64,000 nt of DNA, from assembly GCF_918741275.1 (NCBI RefSeq), contig NZ_CAKKNA010000006.1:124001-188000 (forward strand). The letters run 5' to 3'. Positions 17,881 through 27,119 of the stretch are shown here, piece by piece. The notes under the pieces were generated by a model. The model was given only the letters and a program-made list of their open reading frames with translations. It was not told the origin of the DNA and made no database searches. The stretch comes from Bacillus sp. CECT 9360 (GTDB lineage Bacteria > Bacillota > Bacilli > Bacillales > DSM-1321). How positions within the stretch are numbered: the stretch's first letter is position 1; the number at the start of each line of letters is the position of its first letter. Position numbers and translations under genes: made by a program.

Positions 17881-19371
17881 TCAATGTTTTTGTTTAAATG
17901 GCTGCCTGTATCTATCCCTAGGATGGACAACGCTCGGCCTGATACTCGATCCCGGGACTGTTCTTCTTACAAGAAGCTGCATTAAAGCCTTTGGATAGAG
18001 TGGTAGCAAGGGCCATAAATACGGTGTATTCACAGCTTTTATACTCGCCAAAAACAAGATATAGACCGTTATGCCAATAATCAAGCCCGGTGTATGAAAA
18101 AATACAGTGGAAAGCATGAGTAACAGTCTGGCGATCTTGTTGGCTAAGCTAAGTTCCAGGCTCGGCGTTGCATATGTGCCGATAGCCGCTATGGAAACGT
18201 ATAGAATGACCTCCGGAACGAACAACCCGACATCGATGGCAATTTGTCCGATTAAAACAGCGGCAATCAGGCCCATGGCTGTCGATAAAGGCGTCGGCGT
18301 GTGGATAGCGGCCATTCGCAAAAATTCGACCCCAAAATCCGCTAGAAATATCTGTATCACGATGGGAATACTCGTTTCTTTGTTTGGCCCGATAAATTTA
18401 AGCGCTTCTGGCAGCAATGAAGGATCCAATGTAAATAAAAGCCATAGCGGAAGCAAAAATAATGAAGCAAGCACTGCAATAAAGCGCACCCAGCGTACAA
18501 GGGTCCCTACAGCCGGAGATTGTCTGTATTCCTCTGCATGCTGCATATGATGGAACATCGTAGTGGGAGTGATCATGACACTTGGGGAAGTATCTACAAA
18601 AATAATCACGTGGCCCTCTAGTAAGTGGGTGGCTGCGACATCCGGCCTTTCCGTATAGCGAACGAGCGGATACGGATTGTATCCCTGTTTCACGATGAAC
18701 TCTTCTACTGTTTTATCAGCCATTGTCAGGCCGTCAATTTTAATATTTTTTAGTTCTTTACGGATGATTTCCACTAAATCCGGATCAGCAATCTCATTTA
18801 TGTAACCGATAGCTATATCGGTTTTTGAACGTTCACCTATTTTCATGATCTCAATACGCAATCTATCATCACGGATTCTCCGTCTCGTTAAAGCCGTATT
18901 GAGGATGATGTTTTCAACGTAGCCATCACGGGAGCCGCGAATGATTTTCTCCGTATCCGGCTCGTCCGGCATTCTTCCGGGATAGCTTCTGGTGTCAACG
19001 ATGATTGCTTTTCCAGTGCCATCGACGATGACTGCAATCAGCCCGGACAATACCTCGACAATCATTTCATCCAGGTTCTCAACTTCTTTGACCTGCTGAT
19101 GTACGATTCTATTTTTTACTACTTCATATAATCTGGTTGTACTTCTTTCCGTCTCGTTCAATCGTAATATGCCTTCGATGATTTCAATGACAAATCTTGT
19201 ATCAACAAGCCCATTTACATAGTATATTTGAATTTCTTTTTTCAAAACGGTAATTTTTCTGACACCAAAATCAAAGCTGACGTTAAGGCCAGCATTCTCC
19301 TTCATGTATCGTTCTACTTCGGTTGTACTGTCAGGAATCGGTTTCATCTCTTCCTTACTTTCGGTTGCCAT
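17881..19371 (-). CDS. spoVAF: SpoVAF, GerA-like spore inner membrane protein
   Basis: Spore inner membrane protein related to the A subunit of germinant receptors, connected with dipicolinic acid release during germination. It has 496 residues: a soluble N-terminal domain of about 280 residues, then five or six membrane segments ([20 protein letters not shown] onward) and a basic tail. Its start overlaps the end of spoVAEA by 17 bases. Expected in the forespore under sigma-G from the promoter before spoVAA. Confidence 0.94.
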   Translation of the reverse strand: MATESKEEMKPIPDSTTEVERYMKENAGLNVSFDFGVRKITVLKKEIQIYYVNGLVDTRFVIEIIEGILRLNETERSTTRLYEVVKNRIVHQQVKEVENLDEMIVEVLSGLIAVIVDGTGKAIIVDTRSYPGRMPDEPDTEKIIRGSRDGYVENIILNTALTRRRIRDDRLRIEIMKIGERSKTDIAIGYINEIADPDLVEIIRKELKNIKIDGLTMADKTVEEFIVKQGYNPYPLVRYTERPDVAATHLLEGHVIIFVDTSPSVMITPTTMFHHMQHAEEYRQSPAVGTLVRWVRFIAVLASLFLLPLWLLFTLDPSLLPEALKFIGPNKETSIPIVIQIFLADFGVEFLRMAAIHTPTPLSTAMGLIAAVLIGQIAIDVGLFVPEVILYVSIAAIGTYATPSLELSLANKIARLLLMLSTVFFHTPGLIIGITVYILFLASIKAVNTPYLWPLLPLYPKALMQLLVRRTVPGSSIRPSVVHPRDRYRQPFKQKH

Positions 19372-19933
19372 GATTTCCGCTCCTTTCTAAAATGATTTCA
19401 ATAGCCAACTTGGTGATAGGCGCGCCTATTTTATAATCATCTTTCTTTGCCATTTTACCGATATCACCGATGCCGACTACAATAGGCGCTTTGAGCTCGT
19501 TCACACAATAAACGGTATCTCCGGTAATCCGTCCTAATTCATGCTCCTCGGCCCCGAATTTGTCTACGCCATATGGGGTTAGCTGCCCTTCTCGATCAAT
19601 GCATACATCCACTTTCGTCCATTCCGCATGTCTTGTTTTGGAAGCGACTGCAATGACTCCCAATAGCTCGACATCCTTGCTGCCCGCAACATAGCGCATC
19701 GCCGTCTCACCCGCCCCTTCCCCGACATAACCGCTGTCATCAAACATGACCAGGACCGGGTCGTGCGGGGATTTTTTGATAAGTGAAACGATTTCAGACC
19801 CAGAAAGAACAGATGGATTACCTTGCGACATCGAAATGCACCGGCCTCCGATTTCCTTGGCCGCCATTTCCACGGCCCGCCTCGCGTACTCGTCGCCATC
19901 TGTAATAAAAATGACTTTTCTTCTTTCCGCCAT
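19355..19933 (-). CDS. spoVAEA: SpoVAEA stage V sporulation protein
   Basis: Soluble protein of the SpoVA dipicolinic acid system, 192 residues. It opens with a Rossmann-like strand [15 protein letters not shown] and shows [17 protein letters not shown] near residue 75. I placed the start at ATG 19933, with AAGG about nine bases upstream, instead of the in-frame TTG at 19960, which has no well-spaced site. Only about 50 bases separate it from the spoVAB stop. In B. subtilis three genes (AC, AD, AEB) lie in that interval. Confidence 0.9.
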   Translation of the reverse strand: MAERRKVIFITDGDEYARRAVEMAAKEIGGRCISMSQGNPSVLSGSEIVSLIKKSPHDPVLVMFDDSGYVGEGAGETAMRYVAGSKDVELLGVIAVASKTRHAEWTKVDVCIDREGQLTPYGVDKFGAEEHELGRITGDTVYCVNELKAPIVVGIGDIGKMAKKDDYKIGAPITKLAIEIILERSGNHGNRK

Positions 19934-19983
19934 AAACATTTTCCTTTCAGAAGTTGCCAATCCTCATCAAATTATATAGGTTG

Positions 19984-20409
19984 CTATAAATCCACAAAAT
20001 AAAGCCATTGGAACAATGAACCAGCAGTCTTTCCAAACACGATCGCCATGATCAAATAAACGATTTTTTCCTGAATGCCGATCCGTTTCGAAATGATTGG
20101 AAATACATTTAAAACCTCCGTTAAGGCGGCTGCCAGCATTCCGTTAAAGATTCCGTCCGCTAATCCAATCGGGATCAAGAAAAATTTGCTCATCCCGAGA
20201 ATATTATTTTGGAGTCCTAACCAACCTCCCGTAAGGACTCCCATAACAATAGCCAATTCATAATAGTGAATCATCTTCATCGTTTTTGTGAGCTGGGTTA
20301 GCCTTGGGATCACCTTGAGGACTGTAAGGAAAGCTACAAACCCGGCCCCGACTGCCAGACCACCAGCTAATCCGACAAAAATACTGAAGAGGATTTTACC
20401 TGTCATCAA
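19984..20409 (-). CDS. spoVAB: SpoVAB stage V sporulation protein
   Basis: Small spore inner membrane protein of the dipicolinic acid transport system. It has 141 residues with four to five hydrophobic helices (FSIFVGLAGGLAVGAGFVAF, then IPIGLADGIFNGMLAAALTE). The conserved YYELAIVMG lies near residue 50. It overlaps spoVAA by 14 bases. Second gene of the operon. Confidence 0.93.
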   Translation of the reverse strand: MMTGKILFSIFVGLAGGLAVGAGFVAFLTVLKVIPRLTQLTKTMKMIHYYELAIVMGVLTGGWLGLQNNILGMSKFFLIPIGLADGIFNGMLAAALTEVLNVFPIISKRIGIQEKIVYLIMAIVFGKTAGSLFQWLYFVDL

Positions 20410-21019
20410 TTCGCCTTATGCTTTCTTTGTTTTCATGCATGATGACAAATTGATCTAAATCCTGCTGGTAATTAAACATTTCTACTTCTAGCGGACTCGG
20501 TTCCTCATTAAATCGTTTCCTAAAAAAATGATTGAAGAACAAAATCATGCCGAGTCCCAGTCCAAAGCTATAGGGAATTTGGATGAGCAGCGGCTTGCTG
20601 TCCTCTCTGCCGGTAATGATTTTAAATAGATTTTGATGGACCGTTTGCATGCTTACATCAACATGAAAATTCATAATCGTGATCGCAGCCCCGATAAATA
20701 AAAGAAGCCAGACGGAAATAAATAGCGGCCAAGACACCTTTTTCTTCTCATAAATTATTTCAATAATCGTCTGAGCAGGACCGACTGCCTGGATTTCCAC
20801 ATCCTCATCAAATTCCCGAATCTCTTTAATCAGCTGGATCAAATCGACAATGACAATGTTTTTATCCTCATCGGTGACTTTTAATACATCCTTCTCTTCA
20901 AGTTCTTTGACTATGCCTGTCGGGCCCAATATCTTCGCAATATCCCGAATTTTCACTACTTGATCCTGTCTTGCCTGCACGCGGTGACGCATCCTTACAT
21001 ACACCAGATTTTCCATCAC
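20396..21019 (-). CDS. spoVAA: SpoVAA stage V sporulation protein
   Basis: First gene of the spoVA operon, encoding a membrane protein with a cytoplasmic N-terminal domain (about 1-95, with VYVRMRHRV at the start and a KVTDEDKNIVIVDL strand), two transmembrane helices (about 98-118 and 148-168) and a charged tail. It has 207 residues. It is preceded by a well-matched sigma-G promoter about 30 bases before the start codon, consistent with forespore expression. Confidence 0.93.
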   Translation of the reverse strand: MMENLVYVRMRHRVQARQDQVVKIRDIAKILGPTGIVKELEEKDVLKVTDEDKNIVIVDLIQLIKEIREFDEDVEIQAVGPAQTIIEIIYEKKKVSWPLFISVWLLLFIGAAITIMNFHVDVSMQTVHQNLFKIITGREDSKPLLIQIPYSFGLGLGMILFFNHFFRKRFNEEPSPLEVEMFNYQQDLDQFVIMHENKESIRRIDDR

Positions 21020-21052
21020 TCACACACCTCGCACATCAATTTCCTTTATGTG

Positions 21053-21082
21053 TAGTATGTTATTTCCTGGCCTTTAACATAC
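21053..21082 (-). promoter_or_regulatory. Sigma-G promoter of the spoVA operon
   Basis: On the minus strand GTATG (21082-21078) is followed after exactly 18 bases by CATACTA (21059-21053). Both boxes match the forespore sigma-G consensus (GHATR, 18, CATNHTA). Confidence 0.85.
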
Positions 21083-21114
21083 AAAAAATCAAACAAAAAG
21101 ACCAAAAATTACAA

Positions 21115-21150
21115 AAAAAATGACCGTCTGCAAGGAGACGGTCATTTTTT
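21115..21150. terminator. Strong terminator downstream of the purine permease
   Basis: Stem TGACCGTCT / AGACGGTCA (21121-21129 with 21136-21144) with six A before and six T after, so it works on the minus strand for the permease and could work on the plus strand. Confidence 0.92.
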
Positions 21151-21163
21151 AGAACGATTCGAT

Positions 21164-22462
21164 TTAATGTGTCGGGAAGAAAATCATCTGAATTAAGAAA
21201 ATGACACCAAAAATAAAAATGAGCGGGTGAACTTGTTTAGCTTTTCCGCTAAAAGCTTTCATTAACGGATAGGTGATGAACCCAATCGCAATCCCGGTCG
21301 AAATGCTTGATGTCAAAGGCATCGTCAAGATGATCACAAATGCGGGAAACGCCTCATCAAACTCCTTCCAATTGACTCTGGCTAGTCCTTCCATCATAAA
21401 ACAGCCCACGATAATTAAAACAGGGGCGGTTATCGCTGGCAAAGAGGCAATCGCTGCTATCAGCGGTGAAAAGAACATCGATACAGCAAATAATCCCGCC
21501 ACAATCACGGCGGTTAAGCCCGTCCGTCCTCCCGCAGCAACACCTGAACTGGATTCAACATATGCTGATGACGGGCTTGTACCAAATAATGAACCTACTG
21601 TCGTCGCAATCGCGTCACCAAGAAAGGCCATCTTAGCTCTTGGAAATTTCCCGTTCTTCATCAACCCGGCCTGTTCAGTGACCGCAATCATCGTACCGGT
21701 TGTATCAAAAAGCGTGACAAGCAAAAAGGCAAAGACTACTGCATATAAGCCATTCGCAAAAACTCCCGCAATGTCAATGTCGAAAAAAACAGGAGCCGGC
21801 GGTGCTGAAACAAAATTTTTGAAATGCAACAAATCCATGAAATAACCGATAACGGCTGTTATGAGCATCCCAAAAAACAGCGCGCCTTTTACGTTTCTTG
21901 CCATCAAAATCAGTGTTAGAAATAAACCAACAATCGATAACACTGTAACAGGTTCATGCAAATCACCAAGCGTGATCATCGTTGATTCATTTGGCACAAC
22001 AATCCCACTCTGTTTCAAGCCAAGAAAGGCAATAAACAGCCCGATACCTGACGTAATTCCATACTTCAACGAAGCTGGAATGGCTGTAATGATCGCTTCA
22101 CGAAACTTTGTGACACTTAGAAGAATAAACAATAATCCGGCGATAAATACCGTTCCGAAAACGGTTTGATATGATAAACCGTGCGCTCCGACAACACTCG
22201 CGAAATAAGCGTTCAACCCCATGCCGGGTGCTATCGCAATCGGAAGCTTTGCAAAAAAGCCCATAATCAACGTGCCGATTATGACAGCTATAATCGTTGC
22301 CATAAATACCTGTTCAAACGGAATCCCGACTGAACCGAGGATCGCTGGGTTTACAATAATGATATAGACCATCGTTAAAAAGGTGGTAATACCGGCAAAT
22401 ACTTCTGTCCGTGCTGAAGTACCATGCTCTTTTAGTGAAAAATATCTTTCAAACATCATCAA
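21164..22462 (-). CDS. pbuG: NCS2-family hypoxanthine/guanine permease (PbuG/PbuO type)
   Basis: Proton-coupled purine base importer of the AzgA branch. It has 432 residues and 12-14 membrane segments. Family marks are TFLTMVYIIIVNPAIL near residue 28, AIAPGMGLNAYF near 73, the substrate region LFDTTGTMIAVTEQAGL near 255 and SPSSAYVESSSGVAAGGRTG near 300. It sits between the spoVA operon and sigF, which are contiguous in B. subtilis, so it is an insertion in this lineage. It has its own sigma-A promoter and terminator. No purine riboswitch is visible. PbuG and PbuO cannot be told apart here. Confidence 0.88.
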   Translation of the reverse strand: MMMFERYFSLKEHGTSARTEVFAGITTFLTMVYIIIVNPAILGSVGIPFEQVFMATIIAVIIGTLIMGFFAKLPIAIAPGMGLNAYFASVVGAHGLSYQTVFGTVFIAGLLFILLSVTKFREAIITAIPASLKYGITSGIGLFIAFLGLKQSGIVVPNESTMITLGDLHEPVTVLSIVGLFLTLILMARNVKGALFFGMLITAVIGYFMDLLHFKNFVSAPPAPVFFDIDIAGVFANGLYAVVFAFLLVTLFDTTGTMIAVTEQAGLMKNGKFPRAKMAFLGDAIATTVGSLFGTSPSSAYVESSSGVAAGGRTGLTAVIVAGLFAVSMFFSPLIAAIASLPAITAPVLIIVGCFMMEGLARVNWKEFDEAFPAFVIILTMPLTSSISTGIAIGFITYPLMKAFSGKAKQVHPLIFIFGVIFLIQMIFFPTH

Positions 22463-22511
22463 AAACCTCCATACAATATGTAAAATCCGAATAAATACAA
22501 ATCCCTTACTT

Positions 22512-22540
22512 ATAATATTCGTTATTAAACTTCAAATCAA
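22512..22540 (-). promoter_or_regulatory. Sigma-A promoter of the purine permease gene
   Basis: On the minus strand TTGATT (22540-22535), 17 bases, TATTAT (22517-22512). The start codon is about 50 bases further and has GGAGG in front. Confidence 0.75.
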
Positions 22541-22629
22541 CAGTTATCTATAACTCCCTTACTATAAAAATTTATAACTTCCCCTTATTATTTTGCTTTT
22601 CCTCAGCTTTTTAAACAAAAAAAGGGATT

Positions 22630-22679
22630 GGCAACCAAAGTCTCTGTTCTGGCAACAAACCGGAAATTTCCGCAACAAA
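22630..22679. repeat. Three-unit miniature array, keyword GCAACAAA
   Basis: GCAACCAAA, GCAACAAAC and GCAACAAAA start at 22631, 22652 and 22672, about 20-21 bases apart with unrelated spacers. The array adjoins the sigF terminator. Confidence 0.6.
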
Positions 22680-22712
22680 AAAGACCACATGAATCATTGA
22701 TTCATGTGATCT
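22676..22712 (-). terminator. Terminator of the spoIIA (sigF) operon
   Basis: A 15-bp stem (22682-22696 with 22698-22712, one mismatch) overlaps the last sigF codons. On the minus strand it is followed by TTTTTT. Confidence 0.88.
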
Positions 22713-23458
22713 TTCATCTGCTTGAGTATCTTTTTCTCGAGCCTTGATACTTGGACTTGCGATATTCCGAGCCGGACGGCTACCTCAGACTGGGTCTGGT
22801 CTTTATAATACCGCAAATATACGATAAGCCTTTCCCGTTCGTCGAGTTCTGAAATGGCTTCCTTTAAAGCGATTTTATCAAACCACTTCGATTCATTCGT
22901 ATCAGCAATTTGATCCAGAAGTGTTATGGGGTCGCCATCATTTTCATAAACGGTTTCATGGATCGATGATGGCAGTCTGCTTGCTTCCTGGGCCATGACG
23001 ATTTCCTCAGGAGATAGCTGCAGGTGCTCGGCAAGTTCATTCACGGTCGGTACCCTGCCGAGTGTTTTCGATACTTCTTCTTTTGCCCGCCGGATTTTAT
23101 TCGCCATTTCCTTTAATGAACGACTGACCTTCACTGTACCGTCATCCCGAATAAACCTTTGAATTTCACCAATGATCATCGGGACTGCATAGGTCGAAAA
23201 CTTTACTTCAAATGACAGATCAAATTTATCAACGGATTTCAACAGGCCGATACACCCGATTTGATACAGATCATCAGGCTCGTAGCCCCGGTTTAAGAAA
23301 CGTTGGACCACAGACCACACCAATCTCAAATTGCTTTTCACAATCACACCTCTTGCTTCCTGGTCCCCACTCTGGCTGCGCAGGATTAAATCCCGTAATT
23401 CATCATCTTTTAAATGGACCTGGCTTTTCTTGTTTTTAACCTCCACATCCATATGCAT
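22694..23458 (-). CDS. sigF: Sigma-F, first forespore-specific sigma factor
   Basis: RNA polymerase sigma factor that starts the forespore programme after asymmetric division. It is held inactive by SpoIIAB until SpoIIAA releases it. It has 254 residues with regions 1.2-2 (GYEPDDLYQIGCIGLLKSVD near 70, and KFSTYAVPMIIGEIQRF), region 3 and region 4 helix-turn-helix (QSEVAVRLGISQVQVSRLEK near 225). It is the last gene of dacF-spoIIAA-spoIIAB-sigF, seven bases behind spoIIAB. Confidence 0.97.
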   Translation of the reverse strand: MHMDVEVKNKKSQVHLKDDELRDLILRSQSGDQEARGVIVKSNLRLVWSVVQRFLNRGYEPDDLYQIGCIGLLKSVDKFDLSFEVKFSTYAVPMIIGEIQRFIRDDGTVKVSRSLKEMANKIRRAKEEVSKTLGRVPTVNELAEHLQLSPEEIVMAQEASRLPSSIHETVYENDGDPITLLDQIADTNESKWFDKIALKEAISELDERERLIVYLRYYKDQTQSEVAVRLGISQVQVSRLEKKILKQMKDHMNQ

Positions 23459-23465
23459 TGCTCCC

Positions 23466-23909
23466 TCAATTCGCCAAAGCTTTACTTTTTGTTAAGTGCT
23501 TTTTTAATCGAATGATGGTTCCCTCGCCTTTATGGGAAATGACCTTCATCTCATCCATAAAGTTTTCCATGATTGTAAATCCCATTCCGGAACGCTCCAA
23601 TTCCGGTTTTGTCGTATATAATGGCTGAACGGCTTCGTCTACATCGTCAATTCCAATGCCTTCATCCCTGATCGTCAACTCAACGGCTTCCCCGTCGATC
23701 ACGACCGAAATATAGATGATTCCATCCGGGTCATTTTCATACCCATGAATGATCGAGTTTGTGACCGCTTCTGACACGACCGTTTTAATTTCTGTCAATT
23801 CATCCAGGGTTGGATCCAGTTGGGCAATAAAAGCAGCAACTGTGATACGGGCAAAAGATTCATTCTGGCTTAACGCCGAAAACTGAATATCCATCTTATT
23901 TTTCATCAC
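23466..23909 (-). CDS. spoIIAB: SpoIIAB anti-sigma-F factor and serine kinase
   Basis: Binds sigma-F and blocks it, and phosphorylates SpoIIAA. It has 147 residues of the GHKL ATPase fold. The N box reads [13 protein letters not shown] near residue 47, the G1 box DEGIGIDD near 80 and the G2 region [13 protein letters not shown] near 108. It starts on the base that ends the spoIIAA stop codon, so the two are translationally coupled to fix stoichiometry. Confidence 0.97.
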   Translation of the reverse strand: MMKNKMDIQFSALSQNESFARITVAAFIAQLDPTLDELTEIKTVVSEAVTNSIIHGYENDPDGIIYISVVIDGEAVELTIRDEGIGIDDVDEAVQPLYTTKPELERSGMGFTIMENFMDEMKVISHKGEGTIIRLKKHLTKSKALAN

Positions 23910-24259
23910 TACGCAACCCCCAATCTTTGTAAAGCGTTTTCCTCGGATAGTTCCAATTTAATGATTTTAAACAATCCTGACATTTCAAATAACCGCTTCA
24001 CCGAAGGAGAGATTGCGCAGACGACCATTTCACCCTGATTTTGTTTGATTTGATTATAGCGACCCAGAATCACTCCAATCCCTGAGCTGTCCATAAAAGA
24101 CAGTTCACCCAGGTTGAGTACAATATGCTTGATGCCATCCTTTTCAATGGCTGCACTGGCCCGGTTTCTCAGTTCTTCTGCTGCATGATGATCCAGTTCT
24201 CCTTTTAATCGGATGCAAAGAACAGCATTTTTAGCTTCCATATCAATGACAAGACTCAC
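23909..24259 (-). CDS. spoIIAA: SpoIIAA anti-anti-sigma factor
   Basis: STAS-domain protein that, when unphosphorylated, binds SpoIIAB and frees sigma-F. It has 116 residues. The phosphorylated serine is Ser58 in [15 protein letters not shown]. SpoIIE phosphatase, not in the window, would remove the phosphate. It is preceded by a sigma-H promoter that separates it from dacF. Confidence 0.97.
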   Translation of the reverse strand: MSLVIDMEAKNAVLCIRLKGELDHHAAEELRNRASAAIEKDGIKHIVLNLGELSFMDSSGIGVILGRYNQIKQNQGEMVVCAISPSVKRLFEMSGLFKIIKLELSEENALQRLGVA

Positions 24260-24294
24260 TATTTACAGCCTCCTTATCTGTTGTCTAGTGAGTC

Positions 24295-24322
24295 AAATTC
24301 GATTTTCGTGTGGCATTTTCCT
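24295..24322 (-). promoter_or_regulatory. Sigma-H promoter of spoIIAA-spoIIAB-sigF
   Basis: On the minus strand AGGAAAA (24322-24316), then 12 bases, then ATCGAATTT (24303-24295). This fits the sigma-H consensus AGGAWWW, 12, RNNGAATWW in full. The distance to the spoIIAA start is about 36 bases. Confidence 0.85.
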
Positions 24323-24390
24323 TCTTACCTGACAAAACTAGTGCCTATTCGCCGAAAGTAGTTTCCAAATTCTTTTTTCTGACAGATGTT

Positions 24391-25557
24391 TTATTTCGTT
24401 TGGGTAAACATGCCAAAAGCACGTTTATACATTTCCCACCAGCTTGCCGAATCTATGGTTTCCTTTGCAACGATCGGTGAGTCCACCACGGTCTTTCCAT
24501 CTTTGGAAAATTTCAAAGTGCCGATTTGATCGCCTTGCTTGATCGGGGCTTTCAGATCTTTATCCAGAATGATTTTTTGAGTAAAGTCTTTAGGAGTGCC
24601 GCCTTTTTTCGTCAAGATCGAAATCGGTTCGCTTGTCACGCCCGTCACCGTTTTTCTGTTCCCTTTACTGACCAAAGTTTGCTTCAAAGCGACATCCCGC
24701 TTATAAATTGGATGAGCCATATATTGCGAAAAAGCATAGTCGAGCATTTTGGTCACCTGGGCATTTCTTTCTTTAGGAGAAGAAGCTCCCATCACGACAG
24801 CAATCACTCTCATGTCCCCTTTTTTCGCAGTCGCAGTCAGGCAATATTTTGCTTCGTTTGTAAAACCGGTTTTCAGTCCATCTACACCAGGATAAAACTT
24901 AACCAGCCTGTTTGTATTAACAAGCCAGAATTTTTTGTCGGTATCTTCACGTAGATAAGCTTCATAAGTCCCTGTGAATTTTGTGATCATTTCGTATTTA
25001 ACAAGATCTTTGGCCATTATCGCCATGTCGTGTGAAGTGCTGTAATGATCTTCTTCCGGCAGTCCAGTCGCATTTTGGAATTTTGTATGCTTCAATCCCA
25101 GTTCCTTTGCTTTTTGGTTCATTTGTTCTACAAATTCCTCTTCTGAACCTGCAAGCCTTTCAGCCATTGCTACAGATGCATCATTTCCAGACCCGATCGC
25201 GATGCCTTGAAGCATTTGTTCTACAGTCATTTCTTCACCTGGTTCAAGGAAAATTTGCGATCCGCCCATTGATGCAGCGTATTCGCTTGTCCGGATTTTC
25301 TCCTTAAGCGTTAGTTCTCCCTTGTCCAAGGCCTCCATGATCAAAACCATCGTCATGATCTTGGTCATGCTTGCGGGCGGGAGTTCCTCATTTGAATTTT
25401 TTTCATACAAAATGGTCCCAGTATCTCGTTCTATCAAGATAGCTGATTTCGCATTTTCAGCCAAATTCACGCTCGTTTTGCCTTCCGCAAAAGCAGTGGG
25501 AACGATTACACTAGTAGCTATCAATACTGTGAAGCAAAGAAATAGAAATCGCTGCAT
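24391..25557 (-). CDS. dacF: DacF, sporulation D-alanyl-D-alanine carboxypeptidase
   Basis: Penicillin-binding protein expressed in the forespore that limits cross-linking of cortex and germ-wall peptidoglycan. It has 388 residues with a signal peptide at 1-24. Catalytic motifs are SMTK with Ser63 and Lys66, SGN near residue 122 and KTG near 228 (DGLKTGFT). A C-terminal beta domain and amphipathic tail follow. It heads the spoIIA gene cluster as in B. subtilis. The 130 bases before spoIIAA hold no terminator, so read-through into the spoIIA genes late in sporulation is likely. Confidence 0.95.
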   Translation of the reverse strand: MQRFLFLCFTVLIATSVIVPTAFAEGKTSVNLAENAKSAILIERDTGTILYEKNSNEELPPASMTKIMTMVLIMEALDKGELTLKEKIRTSEYAASMGGSQIFLEPGEEMTVEQMLQGIAIGSGNDASVAMAERLAGSEEEFVEQMNQKAKELGLKHTKFQNATGLPEEDHYSTSHDMAIMAKDLVKYEMITKFTGTYEAYLREDTDKKFWLVNTNRLVKFYPGVDGLKTGFTNEAKYCLTATAKKGDMRVIAVVMGASSPKERNAQVTKMLDYAFSQYMAHPIYKRDVALKQTLVSKGNRKTVTGVTSEPISILTKKGGTPKDFTQKIILDKDLKAPIKQGDQIGTLKFSKDGKTVVDSPIVAKETIDSASWWEMYKRAFGMFTQTK

Positions 25558-25720
25558 CTAAGAAATCCCTCCTAATCTTAATCACGCGTTAACCCGAAAC
25601 GGAATCATCCACTCGGGAAAATTCGATGTAACGCTAACAGCATTTCCAAACGCACCATATTTATACAAATACGATTCTAAAAAAAGGAGAAATATCTTGA
25701 TAAGCTTTTGAAAGAAAAGC

Positions 25721-25764
25721 AAAAAAAGCTGCCGCAAAAGGTTGAGAACTTTTGCGGCAGCTTT
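25721..25764 (-). terminator. Strong terminator of the deoB-punA-pdp cluster
   Basis: A 16-bp stem AAAGCTGCCGCAAAAG / CTTTTGCGGCAGCTTT with a seven-base loop, just beyond the pdp stop. Minus-strand T run from the A7 tract at 25721-25727. Confidence 0.93.
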
Positions 25765-25774
25765 CTTCTATAGA

Positions 25775-27079
25775 TTATTCAGTTATTTCTTTGTAGATCA
25801 GCGTTGGTTTTTCGACCTTATCCTTGGAGATCGTAATATTTTCATATAGCTTTTGTTTAATTTCATCCACATTTTCAAAATTGCTATAGATCGTTAGAAG
25901 TGATTCACCCTTCTTCACTTCATCGCCAATTTTTCTGCGCAATACCAGACCTACCGCGAGGTCAATCACCGAATCCTTCGTTGCACGTCCTGCCCCGAGC
26001 AACATGGCAGCAGTCCCCACCTCATCCGCTACGATTTCAGACACATACCCTTCTTCTCTCGCTTCCAATTCGATAGTGAAGTTTGCCTGAGGCAGTCTCG
26101 ATGGTTCATCCACAACTGATGGATCCCCGCCCTGGGCTTCGAGAAACACCTTAAATGCATGAAGGGCTGACCCGTTTTTAATCGCTTCTTCAAGCAATGT
26201 ACGAGCTTCATCTAGAGTATCGGCCTTTTTCGCTAGATAAACCATGTGGCTTCCGAGCGTAAGAGAAAGCTCCGTTAAATCCTCCGGGCCTTCTCCCTTT
26301 AGCGTATCGATCGCTTCCTTCACTTCCAGAGCATTTCCGATCGCAAATCCAAGCGGCTGACTCATATCAGAAATGACCGCCATCGTGTTGCGGCCGACAT
26401 TGTTCCCGATATTCACCATCGCTCTTGCCAGTTCTTCTGAATCTTCAAGGGTTTTCATAAAAGCCCCTGCGCCTGTTTTCACGTCCAGTACGATCGCATC
26501 GGCACCCGCCGCGATTTTTTTGCTCATGATCGAGCTTGCGATCAACGGCATGCTATTGACCGTCCCGGTTACGTCGCGAAGCGCATAAAGCTTCTTATCG
26601 GCAGGAGTCAGGTTTCCACTTTGCCCGATCACAGCCAGTTTATTTTTATTTACCAGGTCAATGAATTGCCTGTTTTCAATTTCAACGTGAAAGCCTTTGA
26701 CTGCTTCCAGTTTATCAACCGTCCCCCCGGTATGCCCAAGCCCGCGGCCTGACATCTTGGCAACAGGAACACCGACGGCGGCTACAAGCGGACCAAGTAC
26801 CAGCGTGGTGGTATCGCCGACCCCGCCCGTACTATGTTTATCGACCTTAATGCCTTCAACCGCTGAAAGATCAATTTTGTCTCCGGAGTTTACCATGGCC
26901 ATCGTTAAATCAGCGCGCTCAAGTTCCGTCATTCCTTGAAAATAAATCGCCATAGAGAGCGCGCTCATTTGATAATCAGGGATGGAACCATCTGTAAAGC
27001 CTGTGATGATAAATTCAATTTCCTCTTTCTTTAATTCTTGGCCATCACGTTTTTTCTCAATTAAATCAACCATTCTCAT
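25775..27079 (-). CDS. pdp: Pyrimidine-nucleoside phosphorylase
   Basis: Cleaves uridine, deoxyuridine and thymidine with phosphate to the base and (deoxy)ribose 1-phosphate. It has 434 residues. The family signature [19 protein letters not shown] lies near residue 110, the phosphate loop KHSTGGVGD near 80 and the base-binding RDVTGTV with [10 protein letters not shown] near 170. It follows punA by 40 bases. In B. subtilis pdp belongs to the dra-nupC-pdp operon. Here it is joined with deoB and punA, which feeds all nucleoside-derived sugars to phosphopentomutase. Confidence 0.95.
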   Translation of the reverse strand: MRMVDLIEKKRDGQELKKEEIEFIITGFTDGSIPDYQMSALSMAIYFQGMTELERADLTMAMVNSGDKIDLSAVEGIKVDKHSTGGVGDTTTLVLGPLVAAVGVPVAKMSGRGLGHTGGTVDKLEAVKGFHVEIENRQFIDLVNKNKLAVIGQSGNLTPADKKLYALRDVTGTVNSMPLIASSIMSKKIAAGADAIVLDVKTGAGAFMKTLEDSEELARAMVNIGNNVGRNTMAVISDMSQPLGFAIGNALEVKEAIDTLKGEGPEDLTELSLTLGSHMVYLAKKADTLDEARTLLEEAIKNGSALHAFKVFLEAQGGDPSVVDEPSRLPQANFTIELEAREEGYVSEIVADEVGTAAMLLGAGRATKDSVIDLAVGLVLRRKIGDEVKKGESLLTIYSNFENVDEIKQKLYENITISKDKVEKPTLIYKEITE

Positions 27080-27119
27080 ATCGGTTCACCACTTCTTTTG
27101 GTTTTAGAATAGAGGTTTT

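Noticed and set aside
22463-22690. Purine riboswitch before the NCS2 permease
   Set aside because: None of the conserved purine aptamer core blocks is present. A plain sigma-A promoter with a short leader is seen.
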